NCBI RefSeq assembly: GCF_016862975.1
Contig: NZ_BONZ01000038.1
Coordinates: 62,001 to 126,000 of the forward strand
Direction of reading: 5' to 3'
DNA: 64,000 nt
Origin: Rugosimonospora africana
Lineage (GTDB): Bacteria > Actinomycetota > Actinomycetes > Mycobacteriales > Micromonosporaceae
The notes under the pieces were generated by a model. The model saw only the letters and a program-made list of their open reading frames with translations. It was not told where the DNA came from and did not search any database. Of the stretch, positions 16,957-24,716 are shown piece by piece. A program made the position numbers and the translations under genes. The stretch's first letter is position 1, and every line of letters begins with the position of its first letter.

Positions 16957-17439
16957 ATGACCGACCTCACCCGTTACCAGGACCCGCTGACGATCCAGCG
17001 GGTGCTCAACACCGCACGGACCATCGCGATCGTCGGCCTGTCGAAGAACGAACTGCGCCCGAGCTACTTCGTCGGCTACTACCTCAAACGGCACGGCTAC
17101 CAGGTGATCCCGGTCAATCCCCGGGAAACGGAGATCCTCGGCGAGACGTGCTACCCGAGCCTGTCGGACGTACCCGTGCACGTGGACGTCGTGGACGTGT
17201 TCCGGGCGCCCGCCGCGCTGCCGGGCATCGCACGGGACGCGGTGGCGATCGGCGCCGGTGCCCTCTGGGGCCAGTTCGGTGTGGTCAACGAGGAGGGCGC
17301 GCGGATCGCGGAGGACGCCGGCCTGACCGTGGTCATGGACCGCTGCATGAAGATCGAGCACGCCCGCTACGTGGGCCGGATGCACTGGCTCGGCTTCAAC
17401 ACCCAGCGCATCACGTCGGTGCGCGCCGGGCTCCAGTAG
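16957..17439 (+). CDS. CoA-binding (Rossmann-fold) protein
   Basis: A 160-residue single-domain protein of the CoA-binding family (succinyl-CoA synthetase alpha-like Rossmann fold). Motifs: TIAIVGLSKNELRPSYFVGYYLKRHGY, VIPVNPRETEILGETCYPSL, VDVVDVFRAP, LWGQFGVVNEEGARIAEDAGL and VMDRCMKIEH. Proteins of this family often follow metY in actinobacteria, and the gene begins 9 bp after the metY stop, so it belongs to the met operon. Biochemical role is not established. ATG 16957 has a GAAGG site 11 nt upstream. Confidence 0.88.
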   Translation: MTDLTRYQDPLTIQRVLNTARTIAIVGLSKNELRPSYFVGYYLKRHGYQVIPVNPRETEILGETCYPSLSDVPVHVDVVDVFRAPAALPGIARDAVAIGAGALWGQFGVVNEEGARIAEDAGLTVVMDRCMKIEHARYVGRMHWLGFNTQRITSVRAGLQ

Positions 17440-17444
17440 CCCGG
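17426..17444 (+). terminator. Hairpin at the end of the met operon
   Basis: A perfect 7-bp stem (CCGGGCT/AGCCCGG, 5-nt loop) includes the TAG stop of the CoA-binding gene. It is short and lacks a T-run, so it is only a modest terminator candidate. Confidence 0.45.
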
Positions 17445-17496
17445 ACCGGCGGGATGTAGGCCGGCGACTGTCCTATATCCGTGCCAGGCTGGGCGA

Positions 17497-18642
17497 ATGA
17501 CCGATCCGCAGCCGTTCCGCGTCAACGTTCCGCAAGCCGACCTCGACGACCTCCGCGACCGCCTCGCGCGCACCCGGTGGCCCGACCAGTTGCCCGGGAC
17601 CGGCTGGTCGTACGGCGTCGACCGGGACTACCTCGCCGACCTGGTCGAGTACTGGCGGACCGGGTACGAGTGGCGCCGGCACGAGGCCCGGCTCAACGAG
17701 GTCGACCAGTACACCACCGAGGTCGACGGGCAGAGTGTGCACTTCCTGCACGCCCGCTCCCCCGAACCCGACGCGTTTCCCCTGGTCATCACGCACGGCT
17801 GGCCGAGCACGGTGTACGACTTCCTGGACATCCTGGGCCCGCTGACCGATCCCCGGTCGCACGGCGGCGACCCGGCCGACGCCTTCCACGTGGTCGCCCC
17901 GTCGCTGCCGGGCTTCGCGTTCTCCGGACCGACCCAGGACACCGGCTGGGGCATCGGCCGCATCGCGCGGGCGTGGGCCGAACTGATGCGGCGCCTGGGA
18001 TACCACCGCTTCGGGGCACAGGGCGGCGACTTCGGCAGCATCGTCTCGCCCGAACTCGGCCGGGTCGACCCCGGGCGGGTCGCCGGGGTCCACGTCAACG
18101 CCCTGGCCAACGCGTCGACCCCGACCGACCCGGATGAGCTTTCCGGGCTCGCTCCGGACGAGCGGGACCGGGCCGAGCAGAACCAGGCGTGGTGGTACTC
18201 CCACTCCGGGTACGCGACGCAGATGTCCACCCGGCCGCAGACGCTGGCGTACGCCCTCAACGACTCCCCGGCCGGGCAGCTCGCCTGGAACCTGGAGTGG
18301 TTCGTGGACTGGGATCCGACCCGGACCGACCGGAGCCCGATCGACCGCGACACGATCCTGACCAACGTGACCGCGTACTGGCTAACCGGGACGGCCGGAT
18401 CGGCGGCACGCCTGTACCGGGAGGCTAGAGCCGAGGCGTGGGGACGGCGTCCGGCCCCGTCGCCGGTACCCACCGCCGTGGCGAACTTCCTCGGCGACCG
18501 GGCCGTCCGTGGACTGGCGGAGTTGTCGAACACGGTCACCCGCTGGTCGACCTACCCGCGGGGCGGTCACTTCGCCTCGCTCCAGGCCCCGGACCTGCTG
18601 GTGACGGACATCCGGAAGTTCTTCCGGACCGTGCGGCGGTAG
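17497..18642 (+). CDS. Epoxide hydrolase (EHN domain, alpha/beta hydrolase)
   Basis: A 381-residue microsomal-type epoxide hydrolase. The N-terminal EHN domain (about residues 5-110) begins FRVNVPQADLDDLRDRLARTRWPD. The hydrolase core has the oxyanion motif THGWPST, the nucleophile Asp in GAQGGDFGS and a C-terminal His in YPRGGHFASL. It should open epoxides to diols; physiological substrate unknown. It stands alone between two hairpins. A TATATC stretch 25 bp upstream of the ATG may be part of the promoter. Confidence 0.9.
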   Translation: MTDPQPFRVNVPQADLDDLRDRLARTRWPDQLPGTGWSYGVDRDYLADLVEYWRTGYEWRRHEARLNEVDQYTTEVDGQSVHFLHARSPEPDAFPLVITHGWPSTVYDFLDILGPLTDPRSHGGDPADAFHVVAPSLPGFAFSGPTQDTGWGIGRIARAWAELMRRLGYHRFGAQGGDFGSIVSPELGRVDPGRVAGVHVNALANASTPTDPDELSGLAPDERDRAEQNQAWWYSHSGYATQMSTRPQTLAYALNDSPAGQLAWNLEWFVDWDPTRTDRSPIDRDTILTNVTAYWLTGTAGSAARLYREARAEAWGRRPAPSPVPTAVANFLGDRAVRGLAELSNTVTRWSTYPRGGHFASLQAPDLLVTDIRKFFRTVRR

Positions 18643-18653
18643 CCGGGCGGCGG

Positions 18654-18690
18654 CAGCGGAGGACCCGGACAGCGGAGGACCCGGACAGCG
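18654..18690. repeat. 16-bp tandem repeat, 2.3 copies
   Basis: The unit CAGCGGAGGACCCGGA occurs at 18654-18669 and again identically at 18670-18685, followed by a partial third copy. It lies just after the epoxide hydrolase stop and encodes nothing. Confidence 0.8.
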
Positions 18691-18697
18691 CGGGATC

Positions 18698-18719
18698 CGG
18701 CCGGAAAGAAGTCCGGCCG
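18698..18719. terminator. Hairpin after epoxide hydrolase
   Basis: A perfect 8-bp stem (CGGCCGGA/TCCGGCCG) with a purine-rich 6-nt loop lies about 56 bp after the stop. It is a plausible terminator separating the epoxide hydrolase from the reductase gene. Confidence 0.5.
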
Positions 18720-18798
18720 CGATGTCGAACCGCCGGGACCGGCTCCGACCTTCTCACGTCGAGACAGTTCCACGACCTTCGAGAAACGGAGTGACCCG

Positions 18799-19380
18799 AT
18801 GCGGATCCGGGCGCGTACCAGCATCAGTGCCGACGGCTACGTGACCACGCCGGGCGGCTGGCCGGCACTGACCGCCGACCCGTCGTTCGTCTCCGGTCGC
18901 AGCCACGGCTTCCCGGAGTTCCTGTCCGGGTGCGAGGCGGCGCTGATGGGGCGCACGACCTTCGAACCGGCCCTGAACAACGACCGCTGGCCCTGGCCGG
19001 ACCTGCAGGTGTTCGTGCTGGGCACGCACCGCCCGGCCGGTACCCCCGAGCACGTGGTCGTCGACAGCGATCCGGTGCGGCTGCTGGAGCGGATGCGCGC
19101 CGCCAACCGGGGCCGCGACGTCCACCTGGTCGGCGGCCCGCGCACGATCGAAACGTTCCGGGCGCTCGGCGCGCTGGACACGATCGAACTCCTGCTTCTC
19201 CCGCTGTTCCTCGGTGGCGGGATGCGGCTGACGGAGTCGCTGAGCCCGGCCACCGGCCTGGTCTTGGAGAGCGAGCGCGCGCTGCCCGGCGGCGCGGTGG
19301 AAATCGTGTACCGGGTCGACGCCCGGACCGGCGAGGTGCCCGGGCGCGACGCCGGATGGTCACCGGCGTCCCAACGCTGA
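18799..19380 (+). CDS. Dihydrofolate reductase-family protein (RibD C-terminal fold)
   Basis: A 193-residue protein of the bacterial DHFR/RibD-C superfamily: SISADGYV near the N terminus, ALMGRTTFEPAL, and VHLVGGPRTIETFRALGALDTIELLLLPLFLGGGMRL. These are NADPH-dependent reductases of unknown substrate in actinomycetes, distinct from the essential folate enzyme. The ATG has a CGGAG site 9 nt upstream. A second, unrelated-in-position member lies at 29261-29836. Confidence 0.88.
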   Translation: MRIRARTSISADGYVTTPGGWPALTADPSFVSGRSHGFPEFLSGCEAALMGRTTFEPALNNDRWPWPDLQVFVLGTHRPAGTPEHVVVDSDPVRLLERMRAANRGRDVHLVGGPRTIETFRALGALDTIELLLLPLFLGGGMRLTESLSPATGLVLESERALPGGAVEIVYRVDARTGEVPGRDAGWSPASQR

Positions 19381-19410
19381 CCGGGCGAACCCAGCGGTCG
19401 CGCCGGCAGG

Positions 19411-19902
19411 TCAGCGTCGCCAGCCCTCGCTGCGGCTGGCCAACTGCGGATCCGTCGGCGGCGGCTCGACCGCACGGCCCTCGTACTGGGTGGACAGCAC
19501 CACGTGGGAGTTCATCTCGCCGTGCGTGCCGATGCGCTCCAGCAGTCCCTCCAGGTGCGGCATCGAGGCCACCCTGACCTTGAGCATCGAGCACCAGTTG
19601 CCGCTGAGCTTGTGCACCTCGACGACCTCCGGGAACTCGTCGGAGTTGGTGGTCTTCAGCAGGCACTTGGTCAGGGCGCAGCGCAGTTGCACGAACGCGG
19701 TCAGCGGCAGGCCGGCGCGGACCGGGTCGATGCGCGCCTGGTATCCGGCGATGACCCCGGACTCCTCCAGGCGCCGCACCCGTTCCGCGACAGCGGGAGC
19801 CGAGAGATTGACCCGGCGACCCAGCTGGTTGAAGGAGAGCCGGCCGTCTTCCTGCAGGGCCGCGATGATCCGCCAGTCGGTCTGATCGAGGGGTCTGTTC
19901 AC
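19411..19902 (-). CDS. Lrp/AsnC-family transcriptional regulator
   Basis: A 163-residue regulator with the AsnC-type helix-turn-helix (LDQTDWRIIAALQEDGRLSFNQLGRRVNLSAPAVAERVRRLEESG) and the C-terminal ligand-sensing domain (Lrp fold), in which FVQLRCALTKC, VEVHKLSGNWCSMLKV and GTHGEMNSHVVLST are seen. I chose GTG 19902, right before LDQTDW; a GTG at 19917 is possible. It is divergent from an MFS gene with 104 bp between, which it probably controls. The C-terminal 22 residues past the domain are low complexity. Confidence 0.88.
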   Translation of the reverse strand: MNRPLDQTDWRIIAALQEDGRLSFNQLGRRVNLSAPAVAERVRRLEESGVIAGYQARIDPVRAGLPLTAFVQLRCALTKCLLKTTNSDEFPEVVEVHKLSGNWCSMLKVRVASMPHLEGLLERIGTHGEMNSHVVLSTQYEGRAVEPPPTDPQLASRSEGWRR

Positions 19903-19948
19903 TCCGCAAGTCTTCACCGGATCTGCCTTGCGTTCAACAGGTCGGAGC

Positions 19949-19960
19949 GCCCGATCGGGC
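19949..19960. promoter_or_regulatory. 12-bp palindrome between Lrp/AsnC and MFS genes
   Basis: GCCCGATCGGGC is a perfect palindrome midway between the two divergent genes and 12 bp upstream of the predicted -35 of the MFS gene. It may be a regulator site; Lrp-type sites are usually more AT-rich, so confidence is low. Confidence 0.35.
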
Positions 19961-19971
19961 ACCGCGCGCCA

Positions 19972-20000
19972 TTCAACTCGACGCTGCGCCTTTCTAGCCT
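19972..20000 (+). promoter_or_regulatory. Predicted promoter of the MFS gene (leaderless)
   Basis: TTCAAC (19972-19977) and TAGCCT (19995-20000) are spaced 17 bp apart. The ATG follows the -10 by 6 nt, with no ribosome site, so a leaderless mRNA is predicted. Confidence 0.6.
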
Positions 20001-20006
20001 TGACGA

Positions 20007-21254
20007 ATGCTGACTACCAGGGGCGACTCGCGTACCGCCCGCCGTTCCGCCGTACCCGGGCTGCTCACCGCCGGTGCGCTGATGAACGCCGCCATCGCCG
20101 TCGTGAGCCCGGTGAGCACGATCGCCGCCGCCCAGTGGTTGGGGACGGCGTGGGGTGCGGTACCCAACACCGCCGCGATCGTCGGCACCGGAGTCGGTGC
20201 GGTCGCGCTGAGCCGAGTCATCGGTCGCTGGGGACCGCGACGCGGGCTCCTGGTCGGGTACCTGTGCGCCGTGGCCGGCGCGTTGATCGCGGTACCGGCG
20301 TGTGCCCGGGGCGACGTGGGCGACGTCGTGTTCGGGATGCTGCTGCTCGGTCTCGGCAACGCGAGCGCTTTCCTGTCCCGGTACGCGATGGCCGACCTGT
20401 ACCCGTCGCCCCGCCGCGGGTACGCGATCAGCATGCTGGTCTGGGCCGCGAGCGTCGGTGCGGTCGGCGGCCCGCTGCTGCTCACTCCGCTCGTCTCGGC
20501 CGCGACCCGGCTGGGCACGTCCGCGTTCGCCGGCCCGTTCGCGTTCGCGGCGGTCGCCGCGGCGGTGGCGGCGCTCTCGCTGTCCGCGCTTCCGGCCGGT
20601 GGCGGAACACCGGCCACCCGGGTGCCGGTGCGCACCCTGCTGCGCAGCCCCGCCGCCGCGCCGTCCCTCGCGGTGATGGCCACCGCGCAGGTGGTGATGG
20701 TCGCCATCATGACCGCGGCGCCGCTGGACATGCACGACCACGGCGCGGCGTTCGGTCCGGTCGGCCTGACGCTGTCCGCGCACACGCTGGGCATGTTCGC
20801 GCTGTCTCCGGTGACCGGGCGCCTGGTCGACCGGTTCGGCGCCCGGCCGGTCATGGGCGCCGGCCTCGCCGTACTGGCACTCGCCGCGGGGCTGGCCGCG
20901 GCCGGTGTGGCGGGGCGCGATCCGCTGCGTCAGGTGGACCTGTTCCTGCTCGGGTACGCGTGGAACCTCTGCTTCGTCGCCGGCAGTGCCGGGCTGGCCG
21001 GCGAGTTGCCGGCGGCCCAGCGCGCCCGGGTGGAGGGTGCCGTGGACGCGGCGGTGTGGGGCATGGCCGCGGTGGCCAGCCTGGCTTCGACGACGCTGCT
21101 GGCCACCGGCGGGTACCGGATGCTGGCCGCCACCTCGGGTGCGCTGATCGCGGTACCGGCGCTGGTCCTGGCGCTGCGCGCCGACTGGTCTGGGTCGTGG
21201 CGCGGCGCCAGACGGGCCGGGCCGGACTGGTCGGAACCCGGGAGTCGAACCTGA
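20007..21254 (+). CDS. MFS transporter
   Basis: A 415-residue, roughly 12-helix major facilitator of the drug/metabolite efflux type. The loop 2-3 motif appears as SRVIGRWGPRRGLLVG and the loop 8-9 motif as TGRLVDRFGARPVMGAG. A divergent Lrp/AsnC gene points to export of an amino acid or related compound, but this is inference. The last 25 codons contain a 42-bp insertion (a 34-bp element plus one 8-bp direct repeat, see 21183-21232) that has replaced or extended the natural C terminus with DWSGSWRGARRAGPDWSEPGS. Translation probably starts at the 5' end of the transcript. Confidence 0.85.
   Translation: MLTTRGDSRTARRSAVPGLLTAGALMNAAIAVVSPVSTIAAAQWLGTAWGAVPNTAAIVGTGVGAVALSRVIGRWGPRRGLLVGYLCAVAGALIAVPACARGDVGDVVFGMLLLGLGNASAFLSRYAMADLYPSPRRGYAISMLVWAASVGAVGGPLLLTPLVSAATRLGTSAFAGPFAFAAVAAAVAALSLSALPAGGGTPATRVPVRTLLRSPAAAPSLAVMATAQVVMVAIMTAAPLDMHDHGAAFGPVGLTLSAHTLGMFALSPVTGRLVDRFGARPVMGAGLAVLALAAGLAAAGVAGRDPLRQVDLFLLGYAWNLCFVAGSAGLAGELPAAQRARVEGAVDAAVWGMAAVASLASTTLLATGGYRMLAATSGALIAVPALVLALRADWSGSWRGARRAGPDWSEPGSRT
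21183..21232. mobile_element. 34-bp element flanked by 8-bp direct repeats, copy A
   Basis: Positions 21191-21224 hold a 34-bp sequence that occurs again at 53670-53703 with 29 of 34 bases identical. It is bordered by GACTGGTC on both sides (21183-21190 and 21225-21232). The other copy is bordered by GACCGGTC on both sides. Copy-specific identical flanks are the pattern left by target duplication. The insertion adds 14 codons in frame at the end of the MFS gene. No coding capacity is possible in 34 bp. Confidence 0.6.
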
Positions 21255-21271
21255 CCGGTGCGGCCGGTCAG
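21251..21271. terminator. Convergent terminator hairpin
   Basis: A perfect 8-bp stem (CTGACCGG/CCGGTCAG, 5-nt loop) includes both stop codons of the convergent MFS and debranching-enzyme genes, so it likely serves both strands. Confidence 0.65.
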
Positions 21272-23325
21272 GGCGCGTGAACGTGGGGAAAGTCGGCTCT
21301 GCGGCCGAACGCGTCGGCCTTGCCCCACCGCCCGGGCACGTCCAGGACTTCCAACCAGCCGATGTGTGACGGCAGCAGCGGGTCGACGATCAGGCGGTCG
21401 CCGTCCGGCTCCATGCCCAGCATGGTCCGGATCAGCAGGAAGATGGCGCCCGTGGACCACGCCTGCGGGCTGCACGCCGTCGGGTACTCGACCGGATACT
21501 TGGTCAGCTCACGCTCGTACCCGCCGAACGCCTCCGGCAGGCGCCCGTCGAAGAACCGCGTCGCGTCGATGATGCCGCCCGCGATCTGCCCGGCCTCGTC
21601 CTTGAGCCCGTAGCGGCGCAGTCCCCAGGCGATGAACGAGTTGTCGAACGGCCAGACCGTGCCGATGTGGTAGCCGATCGGGTTGTAGCGCGCCTCCCCC
21701 TTCGCCAGCGTGCGCACTCCCCAGCCGGTGAACAGCTTGGGGCCGAGCAGGTGGCCGGCGATGGTCCGCACCCGCCCGTCGTCGACGATCCCGCTCCACA
21801 GCAGGTGCCCGATGTTCGACGACAGGGCGTCGACCTGGCCGCCGTCGCTGTCCAGCGCGAGGGCGTAGAACTGCCCGTCCTCCACCCAGAAGTCCCGGTT
21901 GAAGCGCTGCTTGAGGTCGGCGGCCTCCCGTTCCAACTGGTCGGCGTACCCGGGATCGTTCCAGAACAACCGGGCCAGGCGCGCGCCGCGCATCTTGGCG
22001 TCGTACGAGTAGCCCTGCAGTTCGCAGGTGGCTCTGGGAAAGCCCGGCAGCCTGCCGTCGTGGTACGAGATGGAGTTCCAGGAATCCTTCCAGCACTGGT
22101 TCTCCAGACCGGTCGTGGTGTTGCGCGGCGCGTACCAGACGTAGCCGTCGCCGCGGGCGTCGCCGTACTCGCGCAGCCACTGCAGGGCCGCGCGGGCCGG
22201 CCATTCCATCCGCCGTACAAGGGTGACGTCGCCGGTCCACCGCTCGTACTCGTCGAGCAGCACGACGAACAGCGGGCTGGTGTCGGCGGAGCCGTAGTAC
22301 GGCGAGTGCGGCTGCTCCTCGAATGCCGCGCTCTCCCCGTACCGGACCTCGTGCAAAATCTTCCCGGGCTCACAGTCCCGGAAGTCGTCCAGCTTGGTGC
22401 CCTGGGTGACGCTGAGGACGTTCAGCGTCGAAGCGGCCAGCCCCGGTGCGAACGGCAGCGCCTGCAGGCTGGTGAAGATGCTGTCCCGCCCGAAGATGCT
22501 CATGAACCAGGGCAGGCCGGCCGAGGGCATGCTGCGGTCGTCCACCGCGGTCAGCGGCGTGTAGCGCAACGCCGCGAGGTCGACGAGACTCCGCCGGTAC
22601 GACGTGAGCAGGTCGTCGTTGTCGGTCGCGAGCCGCGGCGCGCGGGCCAGCCACTCGTCCAGGTCACGCTTCAACTGGTCGCGGCTGCGGACCGGCCTGC
22701 CGGTCAGGCTCTCCCGGACGTTCGACCCGTTGAACCCCAGGATCTGCACCTCCAGAAGGGTGGTCCAGGTCTCCTGTGGACCGACCCGGATCTGGAACGT
22801 CATCCCCCGCTCGTCGATGTCCGCCGGGATCGATGAGGTCACGGCGGCCTCGCGCCGGAACGACTCCCGCTCGTAGCACAGCCGCAGGCACTGCCCGTCG
22901 ACGCGGGTCGAGGTCGCCCCCCGCTTCCGGATCGAGCCGCTCTTCATCTCGAAGATGTCGGCGAAGTCGGCACCGACGTCCAGCCGCACCGTGAACTCGG
23001 CGGGAGTGTGCAGGTGGTTGAGGATCGTCAGCACCTCCTTCATGTCCTGGCAGACCGTACGCTCCCGGATGATGGACACGTCGGAGTCCGTGTAGGCGAC
23101 GGCCGAGCCCGGCACCAGGAAGAACCGGGTGTGGTAGTAGTCGAGGTCGTCAACGGTCAGCGGACCGAGCCGCTGTCCGTTGAGGCTCAGGGCCCAGGTC
23201 GAGATGAACCGGGTGTCGAAGGAGAACAGGCCGGTCGGGAACGGGGCGTCGGCGTCCATGTCGCCGCTGCGGTCGCTGACGATGAAGGTGTTGCCGTCCA
23301 GGATCTGAACCGCGTTCCGGTTCAT
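21268..23325 (-). CDS. Amylo-alpha-1,6-glucosidase / glycogen debranching-type enzyme
   Basis: A 685-residue intracellular enzyme with an N-terminal debranching-enzyme beta domain (about residues 1-230, GNTFIVSDRSGDM, GLFSFDTRFISTW) and a C-terminal (alpha/alpha)6 amylo-alpha-1,6-glucosidase domain. Seen there are AGLPWFMSIFGRDSIFTSLQAL, CWKDSWNSISYHDG and TVWPFDNSFIAWGL. No signal peptide. The group acts on alpha-glucans such as glycogen or maltodextrin, though many members are uncharacterised. ATG 23325 overlaps the SCP2-like stop by 4 bp; longer upstream frame is the shadow of that gene. The same two-gene pair suggests a joint role. Confidence 0.88.
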   Translation of the reverse strand: MNRNAVQILDGNTFIVSDRSGDMDADAPFPTGLFSFDTRFISTWALSLNGQRLGPLTVDDLDYYHTRFFLVPGSAVAYTDSDVSIIRERTVCQDMKEVLTILNHLHTPAEFTVRLDVGADFADIFEMKSGSIRKRGATSTRVDGQCLRLCYERESFRREAAVTSSIPADIDERGMTFQIRVGPQETWTTLLEVQILGFNGSNVRESLTGRPVRSRDQLKRDLDEWLARAPRLATDNDDLLTSYRRSLVDLAALRYTPLTAVDDRSMPSAGLPWFMSIFGRDSIFTSLQALPFAPGLAASTLNVLSVTQGTKLDDFRDCEPGKILHEVRYGESAAFEEQPHSPYYGSADTSPLFVVLLDEYERWTGDVTLVRRMEWPARAALQWLREYGDARGDGYVWYAPRNTTTGLENQCWKDSWNSISYHDGRLPGFPRATCELQGYSYDAKMRGARLARLFWNDPGYADQLEREAADLKQRFNRDFWVEDGQFYALALDSDGGQVDALSSNIGHLLWSGIVDDGRVRTIAGHLLGPKLFTGWGVRTLAKGEARYNPIGYHIGTVWPFDNSFIAWGLRRYGLKDEAGQIAGGIIDATRFFDGRLPEAFGGYERELTKYPVEYPTACSPQAWSTGAIFLLIRTMLGMEPDGDRLIVDPLLPSHIGWLEVLDVPGRWGKADAFGRRADFPHVHAP

Positions 23326-23690
23326 CGCCGCCCCCGGTCCTGCCGAGGGTCGTGGGCGCCGGGTGGGCCGGGCAGCGCGAATTCGAAGGACCGGGCCAGC
23401 CGGGTGTTGCCCTCGAAGACCACCCGGTTGCGCAGCCACGCCGCGTACATGTTGGCCCGGCCGGCGACGATCTCGCCGAACAGCGCGCGGTCGACGCGGA
23501 TGACGCAGTCCGGCTCGCGGTCCTCCCGCGAAACGCCGACATCGCCGTTCTTGATCTCCAGAAACCACCGGTCGGTCGCGTTGTCGTCCCCGTCGACGTC
23601 GAACCGGATGACCCCGGAGACTTCCTCGAGATACCGGTTGTGCCCGCCGCGTTGGAGACCGTCGAAGAACGCGGCGATCGTGTCGGCCAT
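23322..23690 (-). CDS. SCP2 sterol-binding domain protein
   Basis: A 122-residue single-domain protein of the SCP2/sterol carrier fold: FFDGLQRGGHNRYLEEVSGVIRFDVDG, a central DCVIRVDRALFGEIVAGRANMYAAWLRNRVVFEGN. It has no signal. Such proteins bind lipids or long acyl ligands in a hydrophobic tunnel. It precedes the debranching enzyme with a 4-bp overlap, an unexpected pairing with glucan metabolism. ATG 23690 was chosen over an upstream extension because it matches the domain edge. Role unknown. Confidence 0.82.
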   Translation of the reverse strand: MADTIAAFFDGLQRGGHNRYLEEVSGVIRFDVDGDDNATDRWFLEIKNGDVGVSREDREPDCVIRVDRALFGEIVAGRANMYAAWLRNRVVFEGNTRLARSFEFALPGPPGAHDPRQDRGRR

Positions 23691-23802
23691 CGGTACGCTC
23701 CTGCTGTTCGGGCCTGGGCATCCCGCGCTCGTGAGCAACGGGGGAAACCCGGTGTCCTTACCCGGACCCCGACCGACGAATCGCCCCGCGCCCGGCTCCT
23801 CC

Positions 23803-24177
23803 CTACGGCAACCGGGAGACCTGGTAGTGGTCGATGAGCCAGGTGCCGGCGACGTTCCGCACGATCACGCTGAGGTACACGCTGACCGTCGGCCGGTCGG
23901 TGAAGGAGAAGTCGACCGTCAGATACCCGAGAACCAGGTCCGGCGCGAGCCGGCGGGTCTGGAGGATGACGTACGCGGCGGTCATCCCGATCGGCTGCGA
24001 CGCGTAGTACTCCGCGACTCCGGCCCTCCCCACGCTGTACGGGTGGAGGCCCTGGAAGATGGCTCCCTCGGTGAAGACGGCGGAGACGCCCTCCGGGTCG
24101 TGCGCGTCGACGGCCGCCTTCCACCGGTCGAGGGCGCCGCGCAGCGCGGTCGGTTCGTCAGCGTCGGCTGTGGTCAT
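23803..24177 (-). CDS. SnoaL/NTF2-like protein (SgcJ/EcaC type)
   Basis: A 124-residue protein with the cystatin-like alpha+beta barrel of NTF2/SnoaL proteins: ALDRWKAAVDAHDPEGVSAVFTEGAIFQGL at the N terminus and SVIVRNVAGTWLIDHYQVSRLP at the end, typical of small cyclase/isomerase or detoxification proteins. ATG 24177 has an AGGAG site 8 nt upstream; an in-frame ATG at 24201 is weaker. It overlaps the tail of a decayed MFS gene. Substrate unknown. Confidence 0.78.
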   Translation of the reverse strand: MTTADADEPTALRGALDRWKAAVDAHDPEGVSAVFTEGAIFQGLHPYSVGRAGVAEYYASQPIGMTAAYVILQTRRLAPDLVLGYLTVDFSFTDRPTVSVYLSVIVRNVAGTWLIDHYQVSRLP

Positions 24178-24693
24178 GGCTGTGCTCCTGTCGATGGTCA
24201 TCGGGCTCGACACCCGTCCGGGTCGAGGATTCGCCGGGTCGGGTGCAAGTGCTGGCGGCCCGCACCCGGTTGGGCAGCGGTCCGAGGTGACGCGGGAAAC
24301 GGCGGCGCAGGACGCCGGCCGCCACGGCGGCGGTTGCCACGACGGCCGCGCCGATCAGCAGCGCCGTGCGGTATCCGTCGCGCAGTACCGGCGTGACGAT
24401 CAGTGGTCCGGCGACCTGCCCGACCGAGTAGCCGGTCGTGAGGACGGCCACCGACCGCGGCGTGCCCAGGTGGGTACCGACGGCCAGCGCGAGCGTGGCG
24501 ATGCCCAGGAACGTACCACCGAACAGCACCGCGGCGGCGAGGTCCGCTCCGACACTGCCGCCGATCACCGGAAGCGCGATGCCGACCGCCTGCACGACCA
24601 GAGCCGCGGCCAGCAGCGTCGGCCGCGACCAAGTGCCGGCCAGCCACGCTCACAGCGCCGAGGACGGGACGGCGGCCAGCCCGGCTTTCTCGC
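24158..24693 (-). pseudogene. Decayed YbfB/YjiJ-like MFS transporter
   Basis: The C-terminal third of an MFS transporter is still readable on the minus strand: AVPSSAL, then a TGA at 24651-24653 where the family has Trp, then AWLAGTWSRPTLLAAALVVQ, VLFGGTFLGIATLALAVG and TGYSVGQVAGPLIVTPVL. About 250 N-terminal residues are missing upstream of 24693, where the SDR gene end begins 24 bp away. So there is a 5' deletion plus a nonsense change. The remaining frame could be translated from an internal GTG, but it would give only four helices. Confidence 0.75.
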
Positions 24694-24716
24694 GGGGACG
24701 GTCTCTCGCGGGCGGG

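Noticed and set aside
21230-21260. tRNA T-arm-like sequence with a terminal CCA on the minus strand
   Set aside because: The TTCGACT loop and CCA-like end are present, but the T-stem has a mismatch, the acceptor spacing is off by one, and the upstream part is coding for the debranching enzyme.
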